Assembly: GCA_965229935.1 (NCBI GenBank)
Contig: CBDDKB010000002.1
Coordinates: forward strand, 806,001-870,000
DNA: 64,000 bases
Source of the DNA: SPJN01 sp965229935
Lineage (GTDB): Bacteria; Pseudomonadota; Alphaproteobacteria; SPJN01
Reading direction: 5' to 3'
The position numbers and the translations under genes are program-made. Positions 52,432-60,603 of this stretch are shown here, piece after piece. Positions within the stretch are counted from its first letter, which is position 1; every line of letters begins with the position of its first letter. Under the pieces are notes generated by a model. The model was not told the origin of the DNA and searched no databases. It was given only the letters and a program-made list of their open reading frames with translations.

Positions 52432-53116
52432 TGCGATTTGTGTCATTCCGGCCCGTGGCGGCTCCAAGCGCATACCGCGCAAAAACGTGAAGCCCTTTTG
52501 CGGCAAGCCGATGATCGTCTGGTCAATCGAGGCAGCAATCGAAAGCGGTTTATTTGCGCGCATTATTGTGACGACAGATGATGAAGAGATTGCAGCCATC
52601 GCGCGTGATGCCGGGGCGGAAACACCCTTTATGCGTGATGCAGAATTGACGGATGATTTTACCGGGACCCAACCTGTAATAGCGGACGCAGTATCTAGGC
52701 TCGGCCTATCTGGGGATGTACCTGTTTGCTGCCTATACCCGACAGCGCCGTTCGTAACCGCTGACAGCTTGCGCGACGGGCGCGTGGCGCTTGATGGCGC
52801 GCCCGGGTTTGTGATGGCCGTGACGGCCTATACGTTTCCGGTACAGCGTGGCTTGCTGTTAATAGACGGAATGGTAACGCCGAGAGAGCCTGCCTTTATG
52901 GCCTCGCGCTCGCAGGATTTGGACGAGGTTTATCATGATGCCGGGCAGTTCTATTGGGCCATGGCGTCTTCATGGTGTGATAACACGCAAGCGATATGGG
53001 ATCAGGCGCGGGCTGTAGTGTTGCCGCCCTGGCAGGTGCAAGATATTGACACGCCGGATGACTGGCGGCAGGCGGAACTGAAAATGGCTGCTTTGTCCCA
53101 ATCACAGGACAAGTGA
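52424..53116 (+). CDS. pseF: Pseudaminic acid cytidylyltransferase
   Basis: The protein has 230 residues. The CTP-binding motif IPARGGSKRIPRKNVKPF is at residues 8-25, and the PseF-specific GQFYWAM segment lies near 178. It activates pseudaminic acid to CMP-pseudaminic acid, the last step of the pathway. The gene overlaps pseC by 8 bases and pseG by one base. Confidence 0.95.
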   Translation: MADAICVIPARGGSKRIPRKNVKPFCGKPMIVWSIEAAIESGLFARIIVTTDDEEIAAIARDAGAETPFMRDAELTDDFTGTQPVIADAVSRLGLSGDVPVCCLYPTAPFVTADSLRDGRVALDGAPGFVMAVTAYTFPVQRGLLLIDGMVTPREPAFMASRSQDLDEVYHDAGQFYWAMASSWCDNTQAIWDQARAVVLPPWQVQDIDTPDDWRQAELKMAALSQSQDK

Positions 53117-54207
53117 TGCAAGTTCTGTTTCGTACAGACAGTGCAACCATGATCGGCGCGGGGCATGTGATGCGCTGCCTGACATTGGCCCATGCGTTGC
53201 AGGCGCGGGGCGCTGACTGCCGCTTTATTTGCCGTGACTTGCCGGGTGCGATCTTGAATAAGATCACTGAGGCGGGCTTTGCCCTTGATGTGCTTCCCGC
53301 ACCAAGCGCCACCTATGCACCAACAGATGACGACCCTGACCACGCGCCATGGTTGGGTGTGTCATTTGAAGAGGATATGGCGCAAACACGTGCATTGATT
53401 GATGGCGCTGTGGATTGGTTGGTGGTTGATCATTACGGCATTGATAGCCGCTGGTTGTCTGCCATGCGGCGGTATGCGCGTAAAATCGCTGTCGTGGATG
53501 AGTTGGCGGATCGGCCACTCGACTGCGATTTGCTGATATGTCAAAGCCTGCCAGGTGAGATGATAGGCGCGCGGTTTGAGGCTTGTTTGCCAAAAACGTC
53601 CCAAAAAATGATCGGGCCGCAATATGCACTGCTACGATCGGAATTCGCTGAGGCGAGACAGGGCGCAGTAGCCCGTCGTGCGCAGTTGGACAGGCCGCAG
53701 CGTATCTTTGTGGCCAATGGCTATATGGATGCTGGCGGGCTGGTTCCCTTGGCGCTTCAGGCATTGCGGCAATGCCCGGACTTAGTTGTCGATGTCGCCA
53801 TAGGCTCTGTCAGTCCAGCGATAGGTGAAGTGCGCGCGCTTGCCTCCGCCATGCCGCAAGTCACCGTTCATGAAGATGCAACGGAAATGGCTGCGCTGAT
53901 GGCTGCGGCTGATTTAGCCATCGGCGGAGGTGGGGTTAGCAGTTTTGAGCGGGCAACGGTTGGCCTGCCCACACTGGCTGTCAGCGTCGCTGACAATCAA
54001 TCTGATTTGCTGCGCTTTGTAGCCGAACAAGGCGCAGTGCGCCTGTTGGGCAATTTGACAGATTTGACTACTGATCATATCGCGCAGGCAGTGCAGTCGT
54101 TGATTGAGACGCCATCCGACTGGCGCAAGATGCTGCAGGACAGCCTAGATCTGTGTGACGGGCAGGGCGCAGCCCGCGTGGTCGAGGCGATGGAGGCATT
54201 GTCATGA
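53116..54207 (+). CDS. pseG: UDP-2,4-diacetamido-2,4,6-trideoxy-altropyranose hydrolase
   Basis: The protein has 363 residues from ATG 53116 (a GTG one codon earlier is also possible). The GT-B fold begins with FRTDSATMIGAGHVMRCLTLA, including the catalytic-region His of GHVMR, and the C-terminal domain has AIGGGGVSSFERATVGLP for UDP binding. It removes UDP from the sugar nucleotide before condensation with PEP. It lies between pseF and pseH with overlaps at both ends. Confidence 0.95.
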   Translation: MQVLFRTDSATMIGAGHVMRCLTLAHALQARGADCRFICRDLPGAILNKITEAGFALDVLPAPSATYAPTDDDPDHAPWLGVSFEEDMAQTRALIDGAVDWLVVDHYGIDSRWLSAMRRYARKIAVVDELADRPLDCDLLICQSLPGEMIGARFEACLPKTSQKMIGPQYALLRSEFAEARQGAVARRAQLDRPQRIFVANGYMDAGGLVPLALQALRQCPDLVVDVAIGSVSPAIGEVRALASAMPQVTVHEDATEMAALMAAADLAIGGGGVSSFERATVGLPTLAVSVADNQSDLLRFVAEQGAVRLLGNLTDLTTDHIAQAVQSLIETPSDWRKMLQDSLDLCDGQGAARVVEAMEALS

Positions 54208-54734
54208 GCTTCCGCGATCACCTGACTTTACGCCCGGTTGAAGAACAGGACAGGACCCGCCTGCGTGATTGGCGCAATCAAGACTTTATCCGTCAGGCAA
54301 GCCTGACCGATCATGTAATTGCCGAGGATGAGCATAATCAATGGTTCGATCAGGTGTTAACGCGTGCAGATGGGCTGTGGTGCATAGCGGAGCTTGATGG
54401 GCGCCCCATTGGTCATGTGAATGCGATTGCGCGCGGCAAGGGCATTTGGCAGTGGAGCTTTTATGTCGGGGAGGCGGATGCGCCAAAGGGGACAGGGGCG
54501 GCCATGCTATCCCTGTTTCTGGCGATCTTGTTTGCGCGGGATGATGTGCAGTTCGTGGCGGCACAAAGTCTTGCCAGCAATGCAGCTTCGCGCCATTTGC
54601 ATGAAAAGCTGGGCTTTACCATTGTGAGTGACAAAGACCCGGCACTGTTGGACCTTTCCCTATCACGCGCCCGGTGGCAGGATAGTGCCACGATATATGA
54701 AGCGTGTTTGGATCGCGCGATTGATGGAGAGTAA
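54204..54734 (+). CDS. pseH: UDP-4-amino-sugar N-acetyltransferase
   Basis: The protein has 176 residues of the GNAT fold. It begins with LTLRPVEEQDRTRLRDWRNQDFIRQAS, as usual for PseH, and the acetyl-CoA loop is GEADAPKGTGAAMLSLF. It acetylates the 4-amino group made by PseC. The start overlaps pseG by 4 bases, and pseI follows 6 bases after it. Confidence 0.92.
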   Translation: MSFRDHLTLRPVEEQDRTRLRDWRNQDFIRQASLTDHVIAEDEHNQWFDQVLTRADGLWCIAELDGRPIGHVNAIARGKGIWQWSFYVGEADAPKGTGAAMLSLFLAILFARDDVQFVAAQSLASNAASRHLHEKLGFTIVSDKDPALLDLSLSRARWQDSATIYEACLDRAIDGE

Positions 54735-54740
54735 GTCTTT

Positions 54741-55793
54741 ATGGCCGATGTGATGGAAATTGCGGGGCGTAAGATTGGGCCGGGTCAGCCGCCCTATATC
54801 ATTGCTGAAATGTCCGGAAATCATAATGGCGATATCAATCGTGCCCTTGCCTTGATCGACGCAGCAAAGGAGGCGGGTGCGGATGCGGTGAAGCTGCAAA
54901 CCTATACCGCTGACACAATCACCATCAAATCTGATCGGCCCGAGTTTAAAATTCACGGCGGCCTATGGGATGGTTATACCCTTCATGATTTGTATGACGA
55001 AGCGCATACACCGTGGGACTGGCATCCGCGCCTGTTTGAAAAGGCGAAAGAGGTGGGGATTACGATTTTTTCCTCCCCCTTTGACTTTACGGCTATCGAT
55101 TTTTTAGAGGGGCTTGATGCGCCTGCCTATAAGATCGCCTCGTTCGAGCTTGTAGACTTGCCCCTGATCAAACGCGCTGCCCAAACGGGCAAGCCGCTGA
55201 TCATGTCGACAGGCATCGCCAATCTGGAGGAGATTGAGCAGGCAATCAGCGCGGCAAAGGATGCTGGTGTAAACGGGCTGTGCGTCCTTCATTGCATTTC
55301 AGCCTATCCTGCGCCTGCCAGCCAAAGCCATTTGCAGACCATTTCTGATCTTGCAGCGCGCTTCGATGTGTTGAGCGGCCTTTCAGACCACACAATGGGC
55401 ACAGCGGTGGCGACAACAGCCATCGCAATGGGGGCGTGCCTGATCGAAAAGCATTTCACCTTGTCGCGCGCCGATGGTGGCGTCGATTCTGACTTTTCGC
55501 TTGAACCGCATGAGTTGAAGCGGCTGGTAGATGACTGCCGCACTGCGTGGGAGGCGATGGGGCCAGCAAAATATGAGTTGAAGGGCGTTGAAGAAGCGAA
55601 CCTGCAATTTAGGCGGTCGCTTTATATTACTGCTGATATGAAAGCCGGTGATGCGTTGACGCCCGAAAATTTGCGGTCCATCAGGCCGGGCAATGGCCTG
55701 CCGCCAAAATATTATGACGAGCTGCTGGGCAAGCAGGTGTCGCAGGACATTGATGCGGGCACGCCGCTTTCATGGGATATGATCAAAAAATAA
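54741..55793 (+). CDS. pseI: Pseudaminic acid synthase
   Basis: The protein has 350 residues: an N-terminal NeuB-type TIM barrel (IIAEMSGNHNGDINRAL, SSPFDFTAIDFL, KIASFE) and a C-terminal SAF antifreeze-like domain (about 285-350, RSLYITADMKAGD and SIRPGNGLPPKYYDELLGK). It condenses 6-deoxy-AltdiNAc with phosphoenolpyruvate. The SMSGNH-type start fits PseI better than LegI or NeuB, as does the pathway context. Confidence 0.95.
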   Translation: MADVMEIAGRKIGPGQPPYIIAEMSGNHNGDINRALALIDAAKEAGADAVKLQTYTADTITIKSDRPEFKIHGGLWDGYTLHDLYDEAHTPWDWHPRLFEKAKEVGITIFSSPFDFTAIDFLEGLDAPAYKIASFELVDLPLIKRAAQTGKPLIMSTGIANLEEIEQAISAAKDAGVNGLCVLHCISAYPAPASQSHLQTISDLAARFDVLSGLSDHTMGTAVATTAIAMGACLIEKHFTLSRADGGVDSDFSLEPHELKRLVDDCRTAWEAMGPAKYELKGVEEANLQFRRSLYITADMKAGDALTPENLRSIRPGNGLPPKYYDELLGKQVSQDIDAGTPLSWDMIKK

Positions 55794-55808
55794 AAAGGGA
55801 GTAAGCCG

Positions 55809-56237
55809 ATGAGCTTTTCTGCAACCATTCCAACCTCAGGCTATTCGCCGAATTTGCAACGCTGGATGGACTACCTGCTGGGTGATCATGACAAGCAGGT
55901 GCTGTATGATATGCTTGATCCCGATGCGGTGTTTTACAGCCCCGTAGTGTTTCGCGGGCAGGAGGGGCGCGATCTGACCTTCGCCTATCTAACAGCGGCG
56001 GGAAATACGCTGACGGATGACTTCCGCTATGTGAATGTGTTTGATTGCGGCGATCAAGCCATTCTTGAGTTTGAGGTCAATGTGGACGGCATGTATGTCA
56101 ATGGCATCGACATGATCTTCTGGAATGATGCGGGCAAGATTACAAAGTTCAAGGTGATGCTGCGCCCGATGAAGGCGTTGGAGGTGACGCGTCAGAATAT
56201 GGCAAAGGCTCTAGAGGCCATGCAGGACGCAGGCTGA
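55809..56237 (+). CDS. NTF2-like/SnoaL-fold protein
   Basis: The protein has 142 residues, with AAGGGAGT before ATG 55809. A SnoaL-type cone fold is suggested by WMDYLLGDHDKQVLYDMLDPDAVFYSPVVF, YVNVFDCGDQAILEFEVNVDG and the final KITKFKVMLRPMKALE. No catalytic residues can be assigned. It lies 15 bases after pseI, so it is likely on the pse transcript, although it is not part of the known pathway. Confidence 0.82.
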   Translation: MSFSATIPTSGYSPNLQRWMDYLLGDHDKQVLYDMLDPDAVFYSPVVFRGQEGRDLTFAYLTAAGNTLTDDFRYVNVFDCGDQAILEFEVNVDGMYVNGIDMIFWNDAGKITKFKVMLRPMKALEVTRQNMAKALEAMQDAG

Positions 56238-56241
56238 CCTG

Positions 56242-56928
56242 ATGAAATTTGCCAAACCCTGTTTTGATGTGGGGCTCGCGACCGAAACGCTCGACCCCAT
56301 GCTAAGCTTCTGGCAGACCCAAGTCGGCACACCGTTTGATGAGATGTTGCCACTGGGCGGGGGCAAGCGTCAGCATCGGCATGATGCTTTGGGTTCCGTC
56401 ATCAAGATCAATCACAGCCGCAATCCGCTGCCTGATAATCCGCCGACGGGCTATCAGGAAGTCTTGATTGCGCGTGAGGGGATCAGCGGCATACAGCATT
56501 TGACTGACCCGGACGGTAATCAGGTCGCGCTGGTTGAGCCGGGCAGGGATGGCATTAAGCAGCTTGCCCTACGCATTAAGGTGCGCTCGATTGAAGCGCA
56601 TAGCCGTTTTTACCGTGACGCCTTCGGCCTTGAAGAAGAACCTTACAGTAAGGGCGTTGCGTTTCGATTGGGGAATGGCTTGCTGCTGCTTGAAAAGGCA
56701 GACGATGCACCGAACGATGCCCAGTATGAGGGGAAGGGCTGGCGCTATATCACCTTTCAGATATTCAACGCGGATGAGGCACATGAAAAGGCGCTGGCGT
56801 CTGGCGGGATAGAGGGGATGGCCCCAACCACATTGGGCAGTACAGCGCGGATCAGCTTTGTTCGCGACCCCGACGGCAATTGGATAGAGCTGTCGCAGCG
56901 CGCATCCCTTGTCGGGTCGCTTGACTAA
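56242..56928 (+). CDS. Two-domain VOC (glyoxalase/dioxygenase fold) protein
   Basis: The protein has 228 residues. Two vicinal-oxygen-chelate domains are visible, about residues 1-105 and 110-226; the second ends in the typical VRDPDGNWIELSQR, and the first contains LTDPDGNQVALVEP. Metal ligands cannot be fixed with certainty. It starts 4 bases after the NTF2-like gene, and both may act on the same small molecule. The function is unknown. Confidence 0.85.
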   Translation: MKFAKPCFDVGLATETLDPMLSFWQTQVGTPFDEMLPLGGGKRQHRHDALGSVIKINHSRNPLPDNPPTGYQEVLIAREGISGIQHLTDPDGNQVALVEPGRDGIKQLALRIKVRSIEAHSRFYRDAFGLEEEPYSKGVAFRLGNGLLLLEKADDAPNDAQYEGKGWRYITFQIFNADEAHEKALASGGIEGMAPTTLGSTARISFVRDPDGNWIELSQRASLVGSLD

Positions 56929-56997
56929 ACCTGCCTTGCAATCACGCCTCCCCACGCCTACATACTAGTTGAACATGTCTGAATTTAAGGTGACCCA

Positions 56998-57276
56998 ATG
57001 GTATCGCTGCTTGCGCTGATTTCACTTCTGATTGACATCTATGTCTGGATTATCATTGCCGGGGTGGTGATGAGCTGGCTGATCGCCTTTAACGTGGTCA
57101 ACCAACATAACCAGATCGTCAGACAGGTGATTTATTTTGTGGCGCGCATGACAGAACCTGTGCTGGAACCGATCCGGCGCATCCTGCCGCCGATGGGTGG
57201 CCTTGATCTGTCGCCCATGATCCTGATCATCGGCCTTTGGTTCCTGCGCAATCTGATGTGGGAATATCTTGGCTGA
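56998..57276 (+). CDS. YggT family membrane protein
   Basis: The protein has 92 residues and two hydrophobic spans (about 3-28 and 66-86). VISWLIAFNV-like and PVLEPIRRILPPMGGLDLSPMILIIGLWFL segments are the YggT signature. The family is tied to cell-envelope or osmotic functions without a defined mechanism. Its stop overlaps the DUF167 gene by 8 bases, a very common pair. Confidence 0.93.
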   Translation: MVSLLALISLLIDIYVWIIIAGVVMSWLIAFNVVNQHNQIVRQVIYFVARMTEPVLEPIRRILPPMGGLDLSPMILIIGLWFLRNLMWEYLG

Positions 57277-57580
57277 CTGGCTTGAGGTGACGGGCGCAGA
57301 CCTAATCCTGTCCATTAGGTTAAGTCCCAATGCCGCTGCTGACCGGATCGGCGCCCCTTTTGCAGACGATGCGGGCCAAACCCGTCTGAAAATCAGCGTG
57401 ACTGCCGTGCCTGAGGATGGCAAGGCCAACAAGGCGTTGATCAAGCTATTATCCAAGAAACTCAAGCTCGCCAAATCGTCGATAGAGCTTGTCAGCGGCC
57501 AAACTGACCGCAACAAAAGATTAAGCCTGTCCAATTGTGCAAACAGGCTTAACGAATTTCAGAAGCTGTTGGGCAGCTAG
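57269..57580 (+). CDS. DUF167 (YggU) family protein
   Basis: The protein has 103 residues from TTG 57269, with GGGA upstream. The family pattern is LSIRLSPNAAADRIG, LKISVTAVPEDGKANKALIKLLSKKL and SSIELVSGQTDRNKRL. Function unknown. It ends one base before the convergent amidohydrolase gene. Confidence 0.92.
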   Translation: MADWLEVTGADLILSIRLSPNAAADRIGAPFADDAGQTRLKISVTAVPEDGKANKALIKLLSKKLKLAKSSIELVSGQTDRNKRLSLSNCANRLNEFQKLLGS

Positions 57581-57581
57581 T

Positions 57582-59321
57582 CTATTCAGCGGCTTGCGCG
57601 GGCAAGTCCGGGGCGGGTTGGGCCCCACGGATCAGCTTGCCATTCAGTGCCCCTGTCGGTTCCCCATTTTCAAAGGCAACAATGCCGGATACAATTGTCT
57701 TTGTGTAACCGTCTGCCTTTTGGATCAGACGGCGACCGCCAGCAGGCAGGTCATAGACAACTTCAGGTGCGTGCAGGACCATATTGTCAAAATCAATAAT
57801 ATTGACATCGGCTTTATAGCCCGGCTTCAACAAGCCGCGATCCTTGATTCCAACCAGTTCTGCGGTTTCTTTCGTCTGCATTGAGATCAATTGTTCCAGC
57901 GGCAGTTTCGGTCCGCGTGTCCGGTCGCGGCCCCAATGCTGGATCAGGGTTGTGGGGAAACTTGAATCGCACAGGGCACCGCAATGGGCACCGCCATCCC
58001 CAAGGCCAAACACGGTATGAGGGTGCGTTAGCATTTCATGTACAATGTCCAGATTGCCTGTCTGATAGTTGAACAGCGGGAAATACAACATGGCATGACC
58101 ATCACGTTCCAACAGCATGTCGAGCGCGACTTCGTAAACAGATTTGCCGGATGCCTTTGCCTTGCCTTCGACGGAATCTTCATAGGCAGGTTCGTAATTG
58201 GCAGGCTCACCCAAATCGAACATTTTGTGGTGGCTTTCCATAATATGGTCCACCACCTCATTGCCCAGCTTGATTGGTTCTTGGCTCAGCAACAAGGCGC
58301 GGAATTCAGGGTCGCGCAGCTTTGCCACCTTCTCATCATGGGGCAGGGGGGCGACCTCTAAAAAGGCTGGGTGAAGCGTGAAGGGATTCAGCGTACAATC
58401 AAGCCCCAATAACACCCCTGTCGGGCGTGGCGGCACCTGACCGCGCATCGGCAGCCCTTCGGCCTGTGCTTCATCGATCGCCTTTAAAAGCTGCTTCCAC
58501 CAATCGGGGCGCACGTCTTGCTGTTCAACGGTGATAGAGATGGGCATGCCGCTTTCTTTCACCATACGGCGGAAGATGCTCCATTCCGCATCAAAATCAT
58601 AAAAGTCCGAAATGCCTTGCAAGACGCCTTTGCCTGTTTTTGCGACCGCCTTGGCGATGCCAACCAGCTCTTCTTCCAGTGCATTGATGGTGGGGGCGAG
58701 ATTGCCATCACTGTCGCGGTGCTTTTCTGTGCGGGAGGTGGAGAAGCCAAGAGCGCCAGCCTCAATCGCCTCGGCAGCGACGCGGCCCATCTCCTCAACC
58801 TCTTCGGGGGTGGCGGGTTCGTGCGCGGGCCCGCGTTCGCCCATGACATAGGCACGGATCGCGCCATGGGGCACCTGCGTTGCCACGTCGATAGCAAGCG
58901 GTGTTTTATCGAGTGCATTGAGATAATCGGGAAAGCTTTCCCACTGCCACTTGATCCCTTCATGAAGGGCGGTGCCGGGGATATCCTCAACCCCCTCCAT
59001 CAACTTAATAACCCAATCGCGCTGGTCTTCATGGATGGGGGCAAAGCCGACACCGCAATTGCCCATGACAATTGTCGTGACACCGTGAAAGGTGGAAGGC
59101 TGCAAATAAGGGTCCCAGGTTACCTGCCCATCATAGTGAGTGTGGGCATCGACAAAGCCAGGGGTTACGATCTGACCAGACGCGTCAATTTCTTCGCGTC
59201 CTTTCGCCGTGATAGTGCCGACAGCCGTGATTTTGCCATCATCAATGGCGACATCCCCCATAAAGGGTGCATCCGCCGTGCCATCATAAATTTTGCCGTT
59301 GCGGATCACCAGATCATGCAT
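57582..59321 (-). CDS. Amidohydrolase, N-acyl-D-amino-acid deacylase-like
   Basis: The protein has 579 residues. The metal site begins with His60 and His62 ([12 protein letters not shown]); the [11 protein letters not shown] segment carries the later catalytic aspartate. The [15 protein letters not shown] segment is typical of D-aminoacylase and dihydroorotase-like amidohydrolases (Amidohydro_3). Members cleave N-acyl-D-amino acids, and others have different amide substrates, so the substrate is open. It lies 47 bases after the epoxide hydrolase gene in the same unit. Confidence 0.88.
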   Translation of the reverse strand: MHDLVIRNGKIYDGTADAPFMGDVAIDDGKITAVGTITAKGREEIDASGQIVTPGFVDAHTHYDGQVTWDPYLQPSTFHGVTTIVMGNCGVGFAPIHEDQRDWVIKLMEGVEDIPGTALHEGIKWQWESFPDYLNALDKTPLAIDVATQVPHGAIRAYVMGERGPAHEPATPEEVEEMGRVAAEAIEAGALGFSTSRTEKHRDSDGNLAPTINALEEELVGIAKAVAKTGKGVLQGISDFYDFDAEWSIFRRMVKESGMPISITVEQQDVRPDWWKQLLKAIDEAQAEGLPMRGQVPPRPTGVLLGLDCTLNPFTLHPAFLEVAPLPHDEKVAKLRDPEFRALLLSQEPIKLGNEVVDHIMESHHKMFDLGEPANYEPAYEDSVEGKAKASGKSVYEVALDMLLERDGHAMLYFPLFNYQTGNLDIVHEMLTHPHTVFGLGDGGAHCGALCDSSFPTTLIQHWGRDRTRGPKLPLEQLISMQTKETAELVGIKDRGLLKPGYKADVNIIDFDNMVLHAPEVVYDLPAGGRRLIQKADGYTKTIVSGIVAFENGEPTGALNGKLIRGAQPAPDLPAQAAE

Positions 59322-59368
59322 GATTTTTCCCCGTTTTTAATTCTGATCGCCTATTTTGGCCCATATGC

Positions 59369-60535
59369 CTATTTTGTGCAATTGGTGAAGAATTGCCGGA
59401 CATCGGCGGTATAAAGCTCAGGCTGTTCCAGTGCCGCAAAATGGCCGCCCAGCTTCATATCTGTCCAGTGCTGGATGTTATAGGCTCGTTCTGCCCATTC
59501 ACGTTTGGGCCATGTGATCAAGGGGTCAAAGGGGAAGTTGGCGACGCCGACGGGCACCTCGATCCTGTCGCCTTTGGGCAGGCCCGCGCCACCTTCTTCC
59601 ATCAGGCCGCGATACATCCAGCTTGCCGTGTTGAACGTGCGGGTGACCAGATAGATCATGATATTGGTTAGAAGCTGATCCTTTGTGTAGGTGTTTTCAA
59701 TATTATCTTCAGGCGTATGTGACCAAGTATTGAACTTTTCCACCAGCCATGCTGCCACGCCAACTGGACTGTCCATCATCGCATAGGACAGGGATTGGGG
59801 CTTTGTCATTTGCAGGCGGAAATAGGCCCCCTCCATCTCAAACGTCATGCGCTGCCCGTCGCGCCACTTCTGCTCATCCTCTGGCATGTCGCCTTCTGGG
59901 GCAGGTGGTGAAAAACCCATCATGTTCAGGTGAATGGCCTTGCAGGCGTCATGATCCTTGCCAAGGTAACAGGTCGTCATCGCGCCCCAGTCGCCGCCCT
60001 GTGCGAAATAGCTGTCATAGCCCAGAACGTCGGTCATCAAACCGTTCATGAATTTCGCAGCGGTCATGGGGCCGATAGGATTGGCAGGCTTGTCCGAAAA
60101 GCCATAGCCGGGCAATGAAGGGACGATGACATCAAACCCGTCCTCTGCATCGCCGCCAAACCGTTCGGGATGAGCTAAAGGTTCGATCACCTCCAAAAAC
60201 TCGTAAAAGCTGCCGGGCCAGCCATGAATGATAATCAGCGGCTGGGGGTTGGAGCCTGAGCCCTTTTCGTGAATGAAATGCAGGTTCAGTGTCTCCCCAT
60301 TGACAGTCACCGGGGCCTTGAATTGGGGGAAACGGTTCAGCCCGGCTTCGGCCTTGCGCCAGTCAAAATTGGTGAGCCAATGGGCGCACAGGTCCTTCAT
60401 ATAGTCGAGATTAGCGCCATAGGCCCAGCCACCATTGGCGGGCATCTCGTGCCATTCGTAATCGGCGACACGGGTGTGGATTCGGTCCAGCCGATCCTGC
60501 GGTATATCAATAGTAAATGGCGTGATAGTGCCCAT
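59369..60535 (-). CDS. EHN-type epoxide hydrolase (alpha/beta hydrolase)
   Basis: The protein has 388 residues. An N-terminal EHN domain (ITPFTIDIPQDRLDRIHTRV) precedes the hydrolase core with oxyanion motif HGWPGS at 104-109, nucleophile Asp182 in GGDWGA, likely ring-opening Tyr308 (SWMYRG) and His365 in GGHFAALE. This is the full microsomal-type epoxide hydrolase set, so it is likely active and would convert an epoxide to a diol. The ribosome binding site GAGGGG lies inside a hairpin arm. Confidence 0.92.
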   Translation of the reverse strand: MGTITPFTIDIPQDRLDRIHTRVADYEWHEMPANGGWAYGANLDYMKDLCAHWLTNFDWRKAEAGLNRFPQFKAPVTVNGETLNLHFIHEKGSGSNPQPLIIIHGWPGSFYEFLEVIEPLAHPERFGGDAEDGFDVIVPSLPGYGFSDKPANPIGPMTAAKFMNGLMTDVLGYDSYFAQGGDWGAMTTCYLGKDHDACKAIHLNMMGFSPPAPEGDMPEDEQKWRDGQRMTFEMEGAYFRLQMTKPQSLSYAMMDSPVGVAAWLVEKFNTWSHTPEDNIENTYTKDQLLTNIMIYLVTRTFNTASWMYRGLMEEGGAGLPKGDRIEVPVGVANFPFDPLITWPKREWAERAYNIQHWTDMKLGGHFAALEQPELYTADVRQFFTNCTK

Positions 60536-60542
60536 AGCAAAA

Positions 60543-60573
60543 GCCCCTCAATCTTAATGTGTGATTGAGGGGC
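60543..60573 (-). terminator. Hairpin between TonB receptor 2 and epoxide hydrolase genes
   Basis: On the minus strand, GCCCCTCAATC pairs perfectly with GATTGAGGGGC around a 9-base loop and is followed by TTTT. It lies 30 bases after the receptor stop. The 3' arm contains the GAGGGG ribosome binding site of the epoxide hydrolase gene, eight bases before its ATG. It may be an attenuating terminator, a translation switch, or both. Confidence 0.7.
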
Positions 60574-60603
60574 AGGGTGCAAAATTCAGGCTGTTAAAGC
60601 AAA

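Noticed and set aside
58518..59414. A 298-codon open frame on the plus strand
   Set aside because: It lies opposite the amidohydrolase gene, whose catalytic motifs are intact. The product is rich in Cys and His with no recognisable domain, as expected for an antisense shadow.
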